A DNA stretch of 64,000 nt from Sipunculus nudus (Eukaryota; Annelida; Sipuncula; Golfingiida; Sipunculidae). The translations under genes and the position numbers were made by a program. Within the stretch, counting starts at the first letter, position 1, and the number at the start of each line of letters is the position of its first letter. This document shows, one piece after another, positions 1-11,874 of the stretch. The stretch lies in NCBI GenBank assembly GCA_026874595.1, contig CM049307.1, positions 30,667,079 through 30,731,078 of the forward strand, read 5' to 3'. The notes under the pieces were generated by a model. The model saw nothing but the letters and a program-made list of their open reading frames with translations, had not been told where the DNA came from and searched no databases.

Positions 1-59
1 TTTTGCTGCTAGTTTTGATTTTGAGGTTCTGTGATTGTAACCTTTGTTTATTATTGCAG

Positions 60-3000
60 GCTCACCAGCTAGTCTCCAAACAGAAGGTCAGTCCATGGGA
101 GTTGATGGAAGGGGTGAGGAACCCTGCCCCACTCAGCTGGTCCTGGTATGGTGCAATCAGATTAGAGAGGAAACCAATGAAATATGAAGAGCAACACAGG
201 TTAGTTTCAGTCACTGGTCAAGTAAAAATATTATTCCTATCCGGTAGTACTGGCATGTAATAATATTGTCTTTCATTTATAATAGTTATTTTATATATAA
301 AATTGTTAAGAATTGTACTAAATAGAAATATTTTGTTTTACAAATGTTTTCTGCCTAAAGTCATATTTTCTGTGAATGAGATTATGTTTGTTCTTGAATA
401 CTCAGGCAGTGGATTGTAAAATCAGAAACATTAACATACCGGTACTTGATACTAAGTTGAAGATATTTGGACTTTTATATTTGACTGTCTGAGGGTACAC
501 TGATTAGAACAAGGGTTCATAGCACCCAGGCAGCTTGTCATTATTTTTACATGCTGTACACGTCATCCTCAGTTGTCATAAGCAACCTTGATGTTTATCT
601 GGTGTTTCTCCATTTATATTACTGTATTCATTTTAAGACTGACACAAATTAAGAACTAATTTATCATGTGCATGAAATGTGGAATGTGTTGCTGTTCTCA
701 TGAACAGAAAAGGGAATGCATATATGTCCTGAGTAATTTCATGTATACAATAGCAGGCTAATATTTTCTAATCCTAAGTTTGTTATTTTGTGCCACTGTT
801 AATGCAGTAAAATTGCTACATTTAGTAATTTATTGTGTTGGATATGCAAAACACATATGATAATTAACTGTATTTCTATAGTTGTACTGACTTTTGTATA
901 CTCATCCTCAAACCTCAGCTTAAATGTGTACACATTTCTGTCTCAACAGGCAACTTCTGTTCCACAAACACTTCTCCCTCAAAAAGTCACAGGAGTATTA
1001 CCTGGACCCTCCAAAACTACCAGAGGAAGACCTGGAGCCTCCTCCAGAAAAAGTAAGTCACCTGATCCTGAGTGTTCTCCTTTTAATCTCATTTACATAT
1101 CTAGGTCAGGGCAGCTTTGTTTGCAGTCTCAAGGCTGCAGGCATCAGATATCAAGTGACCTCATTTAATCTTATTTACATATATAGGTTAGGGCTACTTA
1201 GTTCGCAGTCTCAAGGCTGCAGTTACCTGATCTCAAGTGATCTCATTCACCTTCATTTACATATCTATGTCAGGGCAGCTTAGTTTGCTGTCTCAAGACT
1301 GTCACGCTGTGATGTGACCTCATTTTGACTCAATGGTATCTTAAAGAACAGATTTATGACACTTAAACTTGGTGTCAGATCATCTTAAATGACAGATCAT
1401 GATCAGGAGGTGATTAAATAATTCTGCTACCTGGTAGGTGTTGTAATTAAGTGCTGTCACAAACTTGAAGGGTTTCTGTAAACAAAAACTGTTGTCTGTG
1501 GTTAAGAGATCCCTTAGTAATGGCCCTTTAAGTTGGGCTTGGCTATGGTTTACTCATCTGCATTATGATTATTTGGTAATTATGCACAAATTATTTTTAG
1601 AGTCTTTTGTAACTTTGGAATGTACAAAGGCAGGAAAGAGTAGTATTTGTGGTACTGTATTGTTTGGACTGAAGTTTGTTTTAAAAAAAAAATCTCACTG
1701 ATCAAAACTATATGTAATATATCTTTTTAATACTGTCTATAACATTAAATATTATCTTTAATTTTAATACTAATATACTCTCTGTTATATAAAGCTTTGA
1801 ACAATACCTCTAAAGCCTTTTGGTAGCAGGTCTTTATGTTTTGAGATAAACAGTAAGCCAGTGATGCAACTGAAGAAATCTTCTAAAATACACCAGCTCA
1901 GCCCATATAGGTAGACAAAGGAAATCAATTAAATGTAAAATTAATGTATGTAAAAAGTATTTTGTCAATAAAATAAATATGTATAAGGATGAAATACTGC
2001 ATCTTTGTTTACAGACAGCACGTTATCACATTGTATACCTTTGACTACAATGAACATGATTGTGTCTTTCTTACAGGAGGAAAAGCCTGCAGACCCAGTG
2101 CCAGAGAAGACCAAGACAGAGGAAGGGACGAAGAGGCAAAGCAGAAAACGTCAGCGCAGGACACAGCCCAGAAATCCTACTACACAGTTCTTTCAGGTGA
2201 GTTCACATACCTTATCATTAAGGAGGTTGTCCAAGCAGTATGCATCGGTCTTAATCCAGTTTGATGGTTAATTTTATATCTGATGCTGAAGTTGTGTACA
2301 TGATGTAGAAGGTACAAGTGTTTCTTATTATAATGTAGTTTGTTTTAGTATGCATTAAAAGCCAATTGTGTGGAAGTTCAAGGGAACAACCAGAATGCAT
2401 TGCATTTTAGAGATCCAGTGCAAGCAACTGTTAGTTATGCCTAAACTTAATTTTTAATTAACCAATAGTGAAATATCTTGTCACAGTCGAGGTGAGTCAC
2501 ATACAATATGGTTTAACATAGATCATTTGAAAAAAATCTCAAATATAGTTCTGCTGGGTAATTAAGTAGTTCTCCATAAGTATAAATATTCCAGTGAATA
2601 TTCTAGCATCTCACAGTCAGTCAAATACTTAGTATGTTGCTGTACTTCAGTATTAGAAATAATTCTGATCTCTACATCATCCAGACACATTTGAATTAAA
2701 TAAGCATTTGTTTTCAGCGTGATCATATCAAGTATTTGTTTTCTCTCTGCAGCCATCTCACCAGCCAACGATTAGGATGGACCCACCCCTGTACAGGGGT
2801 CAAGGTACAACCAGCATGAATTATGATAATAATATGGGCCAGCAGTATCCATACAATGCTCCCATGGGTAGGTATCCTCGCCAGGTGGCAGCACGTCTCG
2901 TGAACATTGCTGTTTGTTACTTAGGCTGGTGATATTCTATATTATGACTTTGACTGTGAATGAGACCTTCAGTAGTTCTATATTTGGTGTAAATTGTACA

Positions 3001-5737
3001 GAGAATTGATTTTCTCAAGAATTGGTAAAAAAAGATTATTACCATGTTCACTGGTGAGTTTAAGTGTTCCATGAGGATGTTAATAATTTGGCTGTTTCAT
3101 ACGAGTTTTTGTGAATTATGCAGATTTGTGTATATTCAGTTAAATCAGGGCTTTATGCAAATTTATTTTCATTAAGTGTGCCTTTTAAAATAAAATTTAG
3201 TTTAAGGTAATATTTGACATCTTAGACAATGTCTTAAGATGATAATAAGAAGATAAGACTTAAAGACGACATCCAGGTATTTAGAGGTGCATGTGTTGCT
3301 GCTGCTGCTTGTGAAAATCAGATAAGAAACTAAAGTAATGATTACCATGAGGAGATGACGGGCTAATTGCAAATATTTGTATGTTCATTTGTTAATATGA
3401 TTTAGCCTTATAGATTAAAATATGACTGTATTATAATATTTCCACCTGGTTGTATAGTTAACCCAGGAATGAGATACACCAGTGGACAGCCAAACCTGAA
3501 GGAGCAAATCCGTAACATGATTGGTTCCCGTCAGCCCGGCAGTCAACATTACATGAACGCCAGTGGTCAGCAGGTGGACATGAACTCCCAGCTCATGCAA
3601 CGCCAGCAGCGGTCACACCTGATCCGTAACCGGGTTATACAACGTCACATGATCCGTCACATGGGCTACCCACCTGGACAGCAAGCCATGGCTCCGAACA
3701 TGCCCCAGCAAGGCCAGAGTCATGTTCATTCACAAAGTTAGTTTGCTTTAGTATTTACATTTTACATTGATCAGTGTGAAGACAGTGGTGTCATCTGGTG
3801 ACATTATTGGTACTAAACCTGGTAAATTATTGAAAAATTAATTAGTAAAATGATGTGGTTGATAATATCTGTTTGCTGTGAAATTTCAGTTTGATTAAAA
3901 CAGCTCAGCATGTCTTTCTGCATATATCAATTAAGCTGATTACCTGTGAGTAAAAAGTAAGGTAAAAATCATCCTACCCTATAAAACCGATGAAATTTAA
4001 ATGAGATGGTATATGATTGAAAGGAAAACTGTGTTCAGTGGAAATTAAATTTAAAAGAACCTCCTCCCACAGGTATGCCTGGACAGGGTTTTGGTGGCAA
4101 CTTTAGTGGCATGAGTAGCCAGCAGGGGTCAGCAGCAATGATGGACAGCAGCCAGCGGGGAATGATGAACCAGCCTTCATACAACACGGGTTATAATAAC
4201 ATGGGCATTAACCCTAACATGCAGAGCATGCAGAACATGGGACCTCAACAACAGAGCTTTATGAGTCAGCAGGCCATGCCCCAGCAGGGACAGTTTGCCC
4301 CAGCATCTAGGTAAGTCCACAACTATGATATCATGTTCTTCAGTAGGGGTGTATAGCATTATTGGAAAAAACTTACACTCCACCAGGGAATGCCCAGCTG
4401 ATACTCTGTGATATTTCCTAAAAAGATGGACAGTGATGTAGTCCATCTGAGTCTTGAGTGCAGGTCCGAGTCCAGGCTACTCCAGTCTCATTTTAAATCT
4501 TAGTCCTTGAGACTTGAGTCCAGGTTTGGAAATTTAAGATCATCATGTATTTAACATTAGTTTGCATATGCTTTTTACTTAAATGTTTATTACTTTAAAC
4601 ACCCAATGCAGAGCTAAAGCTTGGAATAAATAGTCTTTTTGTGGTATTCTGTCTGTTTTTAGTACATGCATAAAAGTCTTATTATATGTGACAAGAGTTT
4701 TTTTACTGGATATAAGAAGGACTCGGTCTGATTACTCAATTCCTGACCTCCGAGTACAAGCCCAAGTCCAGGACCCTTAAGTCCTAGTCTTAGTCCCTAA
4801 AAAGTGGACTCAGGTCTGGACTCGAGTCAAAGCCCGCTGATGGATAGTTTATTTCCAAAGTGCATTCTAGTGATAGTGACAAAAACATTGTTTTCATGAA
4901 TAATTAATTACATTTGATAGACAATAGTAGGATACTTGTCATGTAAATTTACTTAATTTATAGTTAAAAGGAGGGTTGAGTGTATGACCATCTGATGGTT
5001 TGAAGGTGAATAATCAAAACTTCTTAAAATATGTATACAGCAGCACCTGTCATGAGGGGACACCTGTGGGACATAGCCAAAGTGTCCATACATTGGAGGC
5101 TCTTGCCAGGGACAGCTCATGGCAGGTACTGCTGTATGTCTAACTATATTTATACAAAATCCTAAGTCTGTTATATAACAGAAATAAAAAAATTATGGGA
5201 TTTATATGGTGAATCCTCACAAATTCAATCCCAAGGGACCACTGGAAGTTGTGGTGTTAGTGGGCTTGTCATGTTAGAAATTCACCTCCCTTCATCATGT
5301 GATGGTTCTTTATATCACTGCATTGAAGGGTGCCTGTGTTTCTGGCATGAGAGTTTACCAAACTTTAAACTGAATGCAGTTATAAAGATCTATTTATTAT
5401 ATTTTTTAGGTACAACCAGATAGGGCAGAGCAGTATGCAGGGAACGCCAGCAGGAGGGATGAACTCGATGGCAAGTGGGATGTCAAGCTACAGCCAGGTT
5501 GGACCGCAGGGTCCACCTCAGCCAACAGGAGGCGGATATATGCAGAGCATGGGGCCCAACCCCATGACTTCATCATACCAGCAGCAGCAACAGCTACTTG
5601 CCATGCAGCAGAGAGGCCAGCACCAGCAGGCCCAACCACAAGCAGCGCTTGTCTCATTACAGCGACAGATGTCTGGATCAGCCTCACAGGGCCAGCCCCC
5701 ACAGTATAACCACTATGGACAACCTCCCCAGTACTAA
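60..5737 (+). CDS. MED12: Mediator complex subunit 12, C-terminal exons (gene starts left of window)
   Basis: MED12 is the large subunit of the Mediator kinase module, which activates cyclin C-CDK8 and links transcription factors to RNA polymerase II in the nucleus. Seven exons join in one frame: 60-199, 950-1052, 2077-2196, 2753-2867, 3458-3736, 4073-4310 and 5410-5737 (TAA). All have GT donors and AG acceptors and compatible phases, giving 440 residues. The first exon carries the conserved block starting KVSPWELMEG and reading on through APLSWSWYGAIRLERK to KYEEQHR. The second continues with LLFH and YYLDPPKLPEEDLEPPPEK. Both align with the region just before the PQL (catenin-binding) part of vertebrate MED12. 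Exon 3 is a basic Lys/Arg stretch. Exons 4-7 are low-complexity Q/M/G/N-rich sequence ending in PPQY. The tail retains an ALVSLQRQM segment resembling the ALV-LQ-Q near the human C-terminus. The N-terminal two thirds of the gene lie outside the window. Exon boundaries are read by eye. Confidence 0.93.
1081..1325. repeat. 82-bp repeat, three imperfect tandem units
   Basis: Three units begin with TTTACATAT at 1092, 1174 and 1256, exactly 82 bp apart. Each carries a CAGTCTCAAGGCTGCAG-like core and a GTGACCTCATTT-like end. They lie in the MED12 intron right after the exon that ends at 1052. Confidence 0.75.
4441..4845. mobile_element. MITE-like element with GAGTCC subterminal repeats
   Basis: Both ends are rich in GAGTCC/GGACTC words in opposite orientation: GAGTCTTGAG and CCGAGTCCAGG on the left, CAGGTCTGGACTCGAGTC on the right. 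Such clustered subterminal hexamers are typical of non-autonomous hAT-type elements. No transposase frame is present. It lies in the last MED12 intron. Exact termini and target-site duplication are not resolved. Confidence 0.45.
5036..5136. mobile_element. Short ~100-bp inverted-repeat element
   Basis: The segment starts ACAGCAGCACCTGTCATGA and ends with nearly its reverse complement (TCATGGCAGGTACTGCTGT, two mismatches). This gives a ~19-bp terminal inverted repeat around a GGGACAC/GTGTCC-containing centre. It is probably a miniature inverted-repeat element in the last MED12 intron. Confidence 0.5.
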
Positions 5738-6379
5738 AATTTATGCATATGTAAAATACCTCTAGTAGTTAGTATCACAGTTCTGAGTATTTATTTAAAA
5801 AATTTGGCCAAAGACATCTTCACTGTGTTAGTGGTACCTAAGTGGTATGTAAGATTTCATGAAAATCTAAATGATCTGATGCTAGGTGTTATCTTATTAC
5901 AGACAGGATGGTTTACCCTTACTCTTGATAGCAGAATAGATGTCAGCAGATTATTACACCTGAATTCTCAAAAGCACACAATCCATCCAAAGGACATTTG
6001 ATGTCAAACAGGTCTGTGGCCTGTTAGTATCACAGGGGTGGCTGAAACCACATGGCAAGAATGATATGTTATCATAAAGGCTTCTGGCTTTCAAGTTTCC
6101 TATGCAAGGCACTGTGAATAGTCCAGAGGACTTGGTGTATAGCTGAGACATAAGTTCCAGATCCAGCTCTTTCAACTACCAACTACAGCATTTAAAAAAT
6201 TTGGGCTCAGTTGGGATAGATACAAATAAATTACATAACATCTTATCACATTAATATTCATGAAAACAGATAGGCTGACCCTGTCATGCAGTGTTTGCCT
6301 AAGCTGGGTATATACAGCTGGAAATATCTGCCAGTTCTAATAACTGTATCCCCAGACAAAGTCAGGATACTATGGTTTA

Positions 6380-7240
6380 AGGAAGGTCGCGCCGCCGCCT
6401 CAGAGATTTCGTTTGGACGCGATAACTCAAAAAATACAGATCTTTACCAAACTTGACATGTGGATAGATATGGGTGAGAGGAGGAAACCTATTTTAAATG
6501 GGGTCATGACCTTTACTAGGAGAGTGACCTTGGCCTTGAATAGGTCCATTTTGGGGGAAAATCACACAAATTCTTAAATATCTCAAGAAATCTTGCATGG
6601 ATTGATCCAAAAATCAAGTTGACCAAAGATCTTGAATAGTGTTGTTATGTACCGGAAACTGGTGGTGCCACCTGTTTTCCTTTTCTGGTTTTTGTGCCAT
6701 TTAATACCCTCATCAATGCCTCTTAACAGTAATGTGGCATTATAAGTCAAAAACTAATGGACAGATTTCTTTCATATTATGCATATACATAGACATGGGT
6801 TATGGGATGATGTATATTATAATTGGGGTCATGACCTTTCATATGAGAAAAACTCGCAAATCATAAATATCTCAATAAGGGATGCATGAATTGGTCCAAA
6901 AATCAAATTGACCAAAGATCTTGGATGGCTTTGTCTTCTGTGGAAGACAGGTGGCGCCACTTGTCATTTTGTTTTTGTGCCTTTTAATACCCCGTCATTG
7001 CCACTTGACAGTACTGTGAGCATTATAAGTCAAAATCTAATGCACAGATTTCTTTGATATTATGCATATACATAGACATGGGTTACGGGATGATGTCTAT
7101 TTAAATTTGGGTCATGACCTTTCATATGAGAGTGGCGTTAACCTTGAATAATGCCATATATGATGGAAATCACACAAAATCATAAATATCTCAATAAGGG
7201 ATGGATGGAAGAAACCATAGTGGCTTACCAAGTGTCAGTA
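6380..7240. repeat. Dispersed repeat with ~300-bp internal tandem units
   Basis: Blocks containing CATAGACATGGGTTA (about 6789 and 7074), GGTCATGACCTTTCATATGAG and AAATATCTCAATAAGGGATG recur about 285-310 bp apart. A more diverged first unit starts near 6400. Each unit passes through a GGTGGYGCCAC core (6661, 6950), which links the family to the elements in the kinase-like gene introns. Confidence 0.65.
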
Positions 7241-7255
7241 TATGCTAATGTAGAT

Positions 7256-7270
7256 GGGGGGGGGGGGGGG
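7256..7270. repeat. Poly-G run
   Basis: Fifteen consecutive G residues, followed by another G run at 7281-7288. Such runs can form G-quadruplexes and are prone to length change. Confidence 0.8.
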
Positions 7271-8018
7271 CTATTCTTAAGGGGGGGGATTAATTAGTCT
7301 TTGGATACTATGGCACCTGCGTTGCCAAGAAATATCTAGTATATTTATTGATATACTGCAGTTATACATACGTGTGGTTGTAGTAGATTTGCTTGTGATT
7401 TAGGTACTCTAATTTATCCTTGACCAGGTAGGCCTCGAGCATTTAAGAAAAGGAAACACAGGCACCTCTTGAACACAAACTGGAAGGGAAGTGAAGGTTG
7501 TCAGCACACTATTGTCATTCATTATTAACCCCATATTACTGTATCTGCTGGAACTCTGGCTTGCAGCAAACCTAGCAACAAATACTGTACACTTTCTGTA
7601 TTTTGTCTGAGAATTAATTAATTTTTCAATCATTCTGTGGCTTCATAACTTTGGTTAATTTTAATTTACCCTGACCTGTAACAAAACTTTTTTTGTCCAC
7701 AACTGGCGGTACATTTCAGTTCCTCTCAATCATAGTATGAACTTAAAAATGCTAGTCTTGCTTAAGCATGTGCCAATAAATGTGTTGGGGTTGGAATATT
7801 GCATCCAAATCTTTGTCCTTGTGAAGATCATAAAATTTCCATGTGAGGGGGATTCATAGGAACCAGATCCCTTTTAATGAGCCAGAAAATTTAATCAAAA
7901 ACCTTTCAAAATATGTGCACCACCCTCCCCCTCTTGGTGGGGGAGTCATTGGACGCCACCCTTATGGAATCCTAGATCTGCTTCTTTTGAGAAATAAGAT
8001 TCATTTATCCATTCATAT

Positions 8019-8044
8019 GAGAGAGAGAGAGAGAGAGAGAGAGA
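8019..8044. repeat. (GA)n microsatellite
   Basis: An uninterrupted GA dinucleotide tract. Confidence 0.9.
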
Positions 8045-8830
8045 TTATGGGTAATATTGATACATAAAGAGAACATGTACAATTAAGATCTTTGTCATCA
8101 CATTGTGTTCTGCTTAATGCATTCTGAGATATAATGAAAGAAAAGTGGTGTATAATAAATCTTCAGTATGCAAAAAGAGTGAATGAGCTGCTGTGTTGTT
8201 CAGTATCAATATACTACATGTTGGTAATTTATAGATTATTAGAATATAATCGACTGTATTTATAACAATTTACAGTATTTAAAGATATGATAGGTTTAAC
8301 TTAATACAGTGGGTAAGATCATATAACAAAAATAAAATAATGGTGTATAGTCATTGATCTGTTGTACATCAGTGGGTACAATAATATTGTACAGTGGTAT
8401 ATAAAAACTATTGTACATTGGTACTTAAAGCAGTATTGTTCATTGATTATAGGAGTCGTACATTGGTGCCTGTAGTCTGTACAGTGGTGAGCCCAATGTT
8501 GTTCTGCTTGTTCATCAATCTGTCTCTGTTTTTAGCCTCATCTTAATTTTTGCAACACATACCATTGGCTCTTTGAACAATATACCTATGTCTTGTTACA
8601 AACATCTTGTCGATGTGTAATGTTAACATGAGATAGACTAGTGTCGTATAATAGTCTAACATGAACTGTTATTCATTCCCCCAACTCTGTGAATGTTCAT
8701 TTTAATCTGTATGGATTTGTCAGAATGAAAAAAAAATATATATCGAGTCAAGTGTCATGATTAATGGGTCAGTTTTGTATATACTGTATATAAATGCAAA
8801 TAAATTATGTATAGTCAAAATTTGTTTTCA

Positions 8831-11700
8831 CTAATCCTCTTTCAATGCTAGACTAGTTTCTATTCAAACTGCAAAAATAAAAAACCAAAGTTTTGACTAC
8901 AGTGGGTCCACCCTTGTGTCTAACTTTGCAGCACTTTATTATATCAGAACACTGATACGTCATTCTTTTATTTCTCCATATCCTTTTTGGTAACAGAACA
9001 TTTTAATAACCCACGCTCCTGAAAGGCTCTGATTGATCCAGTCAGACCAGGACCCAGACATCCATCACATGCACATCATGATCAGGTTTAAATGTAATTC
9101 TACACACATTTGCTATTCTTGGTATTTTATAAAGAATACCCACGCAGATGGCCCCACTTGTCTAGTGACTTTGGTTAAACATGGCCGTTTAAATTTGGGT
9201 AGAGCTTAAATCAGTCTAGATGTGCTTTCACCACTAACGTGTATACCTCTTAAACTTTCCTGTTTTGTATCAGGTGTCACGACTCCCCCCATTTCAGAGG
9301 TGAGCTCCAGAACAAGCGCTGTCTCTTATACCAATGAAAGGCCCGGCAACTAACAGGACAAAGAAGTAACCTATGTCGCCATTATATATTTTCTTTTTGA
9401 TTAAAGATATATTAGGATGATCTGGATAATATCCATAATTTGATAAATTATTCACTAGATGTTACCATATACCCTCCAAATTCCATTAAAAAATGCATAA
9501 AGTTGCTGAAAGACATACCATTCCAGGTAAAACTGTAACCGCCACATGACGGAGATGTGGAAATGAGCGTGATAATACATGTAATGTTAATATATACTTG
9601 CCTGAAATATAAATTTACTTATTTACAGTAAAGTGATAAAGCAGTCTTTGTGACGTATTGTCGCGCCTTTATCGCAGTCAGAGAACAAAGGTGGCCACAT
9701 CCATTTACTTTAAAGCTGCCTATTCACCTGCCTTATCTGTAGACTAATTTCAGGCGTACTCTTGGTACATGTAAATAAACAGGAGGTAATTCTGTTCTTA
9801 TAAAGCGCATGTGGTGGATGTATGAGCTTGTTTATCTACAAGCTGTGAGTAAACACGGTACACGCATTTATGTTGACAAACCGGAAAAAGGCTGTGGCTG
9901 ATTTCGCACGTGTGGAATTTGAAAACTCATTACTTATTGTTATTGAGGGGACGTGAAGCAAGGCCATATTTTGTCATTTTCGAAATTCTGGTTCATCTGA
10001 GTTAGTGATGGACTGATGGCAGCAATAAGGGTAGATGATTACTTACACTTAATTTCCCAAATAATACCTTGATAGCGTGCTATGTTATTATTGCATTGTT
10101 GTTTGTGAAATGAATGCTTAAAACTGCATATGTACAAGTTGATGAAAATTTGACATAGTTTGCGCCATCTTTTTTTTTCATCCACCTTCAATCATAGCAA
10201 TTCGGCCGTGCTGATTCAAAGTATTTGTGGGACGGGGCGAGCTGTGGGTTGAAACAACCTCATATATTAGGCTGATGCAAATTGAAATAAACAGAAAGTT
10301 ATTCACGTAAAGATACTAATAGTTAAATATATAGAGTAGGCCTATGTGCTTATTTATTTGGAAAAAAAGTAAAACAAATATATAAGTATATGAAGAAACA
10401 AATTTCGGTCAGAACTTTCGTATTCCCTTTGAAAAAGTGTCATTCCGTGGTCCTATGAACAATGTGGCATTCATATTCAATTTTCTAATACCTTTAGTCG
10501 CAAAATACAATTCTTAAATTTGGTGACAATTGTTCTAAATAATTATGAGGTTCAAACTGTTATTTAACACAACAGTGCATTCTAAATATACATGATATAC
10601 TTGCAAAGCATGCTCCTTTTATCTTTGTTACATAGCTTCCTTTTTTATCTTATTCAAATATTTAAAAAAAAAATAAGATATTCGTGAATCTCTTGATATT
10701 GAAGTTAATCTATGGAATGTATTTATTGTGAATACAGGAATAAAACCAAAATATAAAATTCTTACTTTATTTTAACTTTGTGCTTGGTTTAGATTGCGGG
10801 CTGAAAATCACAGAAACGTCGGGCCGGGTTGGATGCGGGCTATACAGATCGGATCAGGGCTATGTGAGCTGCTTAAGTTGCGGGCGGTTCAGGCTGATTA
10901 TTCCGTTTTTGTTGCTAGGCGGGATACGGGCTGAAGGATTTGGTGTAGGACAGGTATTTTTGCCCATATAAGACTAAGTATATCGTTATTACTCCTATTC
11001 TCGTTCAATAGTAGGCCATAACACGCTTCGTGAAGCGGAAACAAAATGGAAGCTGTATATGACCTATTATTTAATAAGAGTAGGCCTCTCCTTACTTCGC
11101 AGTGAAAACAGCACCCAATACAGTAATTTTAATGGTATATACAGGAAAAATGAGTGTGTTATTCTATATCATACATGGTATTTTTGAGCAGTCATGGGGA
11201 TTTTAGCACTATATGTTTTTGATCATGATCCTATAACAATCGACGCAAAACAATCTGTATATAATGCTGTGGGCGATAGTAGATGGATAGATGTTCTAAA
11301 AACGCGATAAATGAACTTTTTGTAAACAAATGTTTTATTCAACAACCTTTGAATCGATAAATTATATCTGGCAGCTGGCCTCCGATGAAGAGGTGCTTTC
11401 AAGTGGAAACATTAAACAGGTAAATTTACCCTATTTCAGAATTCCCAGTCTCCAGAAGGAATATTTCATGTAGTTTATAGTTTTTCCCAGTATTACTACT
11501 AGAAGCTTCAAAGTTAAACAGTTATTTGAAATAAAGTGAGCGCTCAGCCAGGTGTTGTGTGTTTACCAAATTTTCTGCCACATGAAGATTACAAGGTAAT
11601 TAACTCATGTCAGATGATAGAGTTGAAATTACAAAAAGAAGGCCGAGTATTTCAGCTTTGCTCAATGTCCTTGTTGTCCAGTTAAGTTTTAAATCCTATT
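8831..11700. other. Intergenic DNA, no gene recognised
   Basis: I see no exon with convincing splice sites or recognisable protein. The stretch contains a degenerate TTAA-flanked element (from 9710) and a small GC-rich island (10785-10935) in otherwise AT-rich sequence. Short frames here, such as one across the GC-rich island, look fortuitous. Confidence 0.6.
9710..9960. mobile_element. Degenerate TTAA-flanked MITE copy
   Basis: Begins TTAAAGCTGCCTATTCACCT, matching the left end of the better-preserved element at 19657. It shares an interior with a GTTTATCTACAAGCTG..GTAAACAC block. No matching right terminus was found, so it is truncated or strongly diverged. Confidence 0.45.
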
Positions 11701-11799
11701 TAATAAGAAAAGTGCGCCGAATGCCCAATATGCCACCTGGCGGAATTAAGACATTAAGCGGAGTTGTATACTCTGACCTCTGGCGGAGATTATTTGAAC

Positions 11800-11816
11800 T
11801 TCAGGAGGCGGGGCGA
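11800..11816 (+). promoter_or_regulatory. GC-box in the 5' region of the kinase-like gene
   Basis: A GGAGGCGGGGCG string, an Sp1-type GC box, lies about 60 bp upstream of the ATG at 11875 in otherwise AT-rich DNA. There is no clear TATA box, so a TATA-less housekeeping promoter is plausible. This is inferred from motif only. Confidence 0.35.
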
Positions 11817-11874
11817 AGGTTGATTTCCCGTAACAACAACTCAACACTATCTTCTGAGACATATTCACGCTGTT

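Larger units (their letters stand above)
5738..8830 (+). other. Probable MED12 3' UTR and downstream DNA
   Basis: No coding exon is visible after the MED12 stop. The stretch is AT-rich and holds a ~300-bp tandem repeat (6380-7240), a G run (7256-7270) and a GA microsatellite (8019-8044). An AATAAA at 8799-8804 lies in a TGTATATA-rich context typical of metazoan 3' UTR ends, but AATAAA also occurs earlier. The true cleavage site cannot be read from sequence alone. Confidence 0.4.

Noticed and set aside
4177-4446. Minus-strand 89-codon frame
   Set aside because: It is antisense to a MED12 exon rich in Met/Asn/Gln codons.
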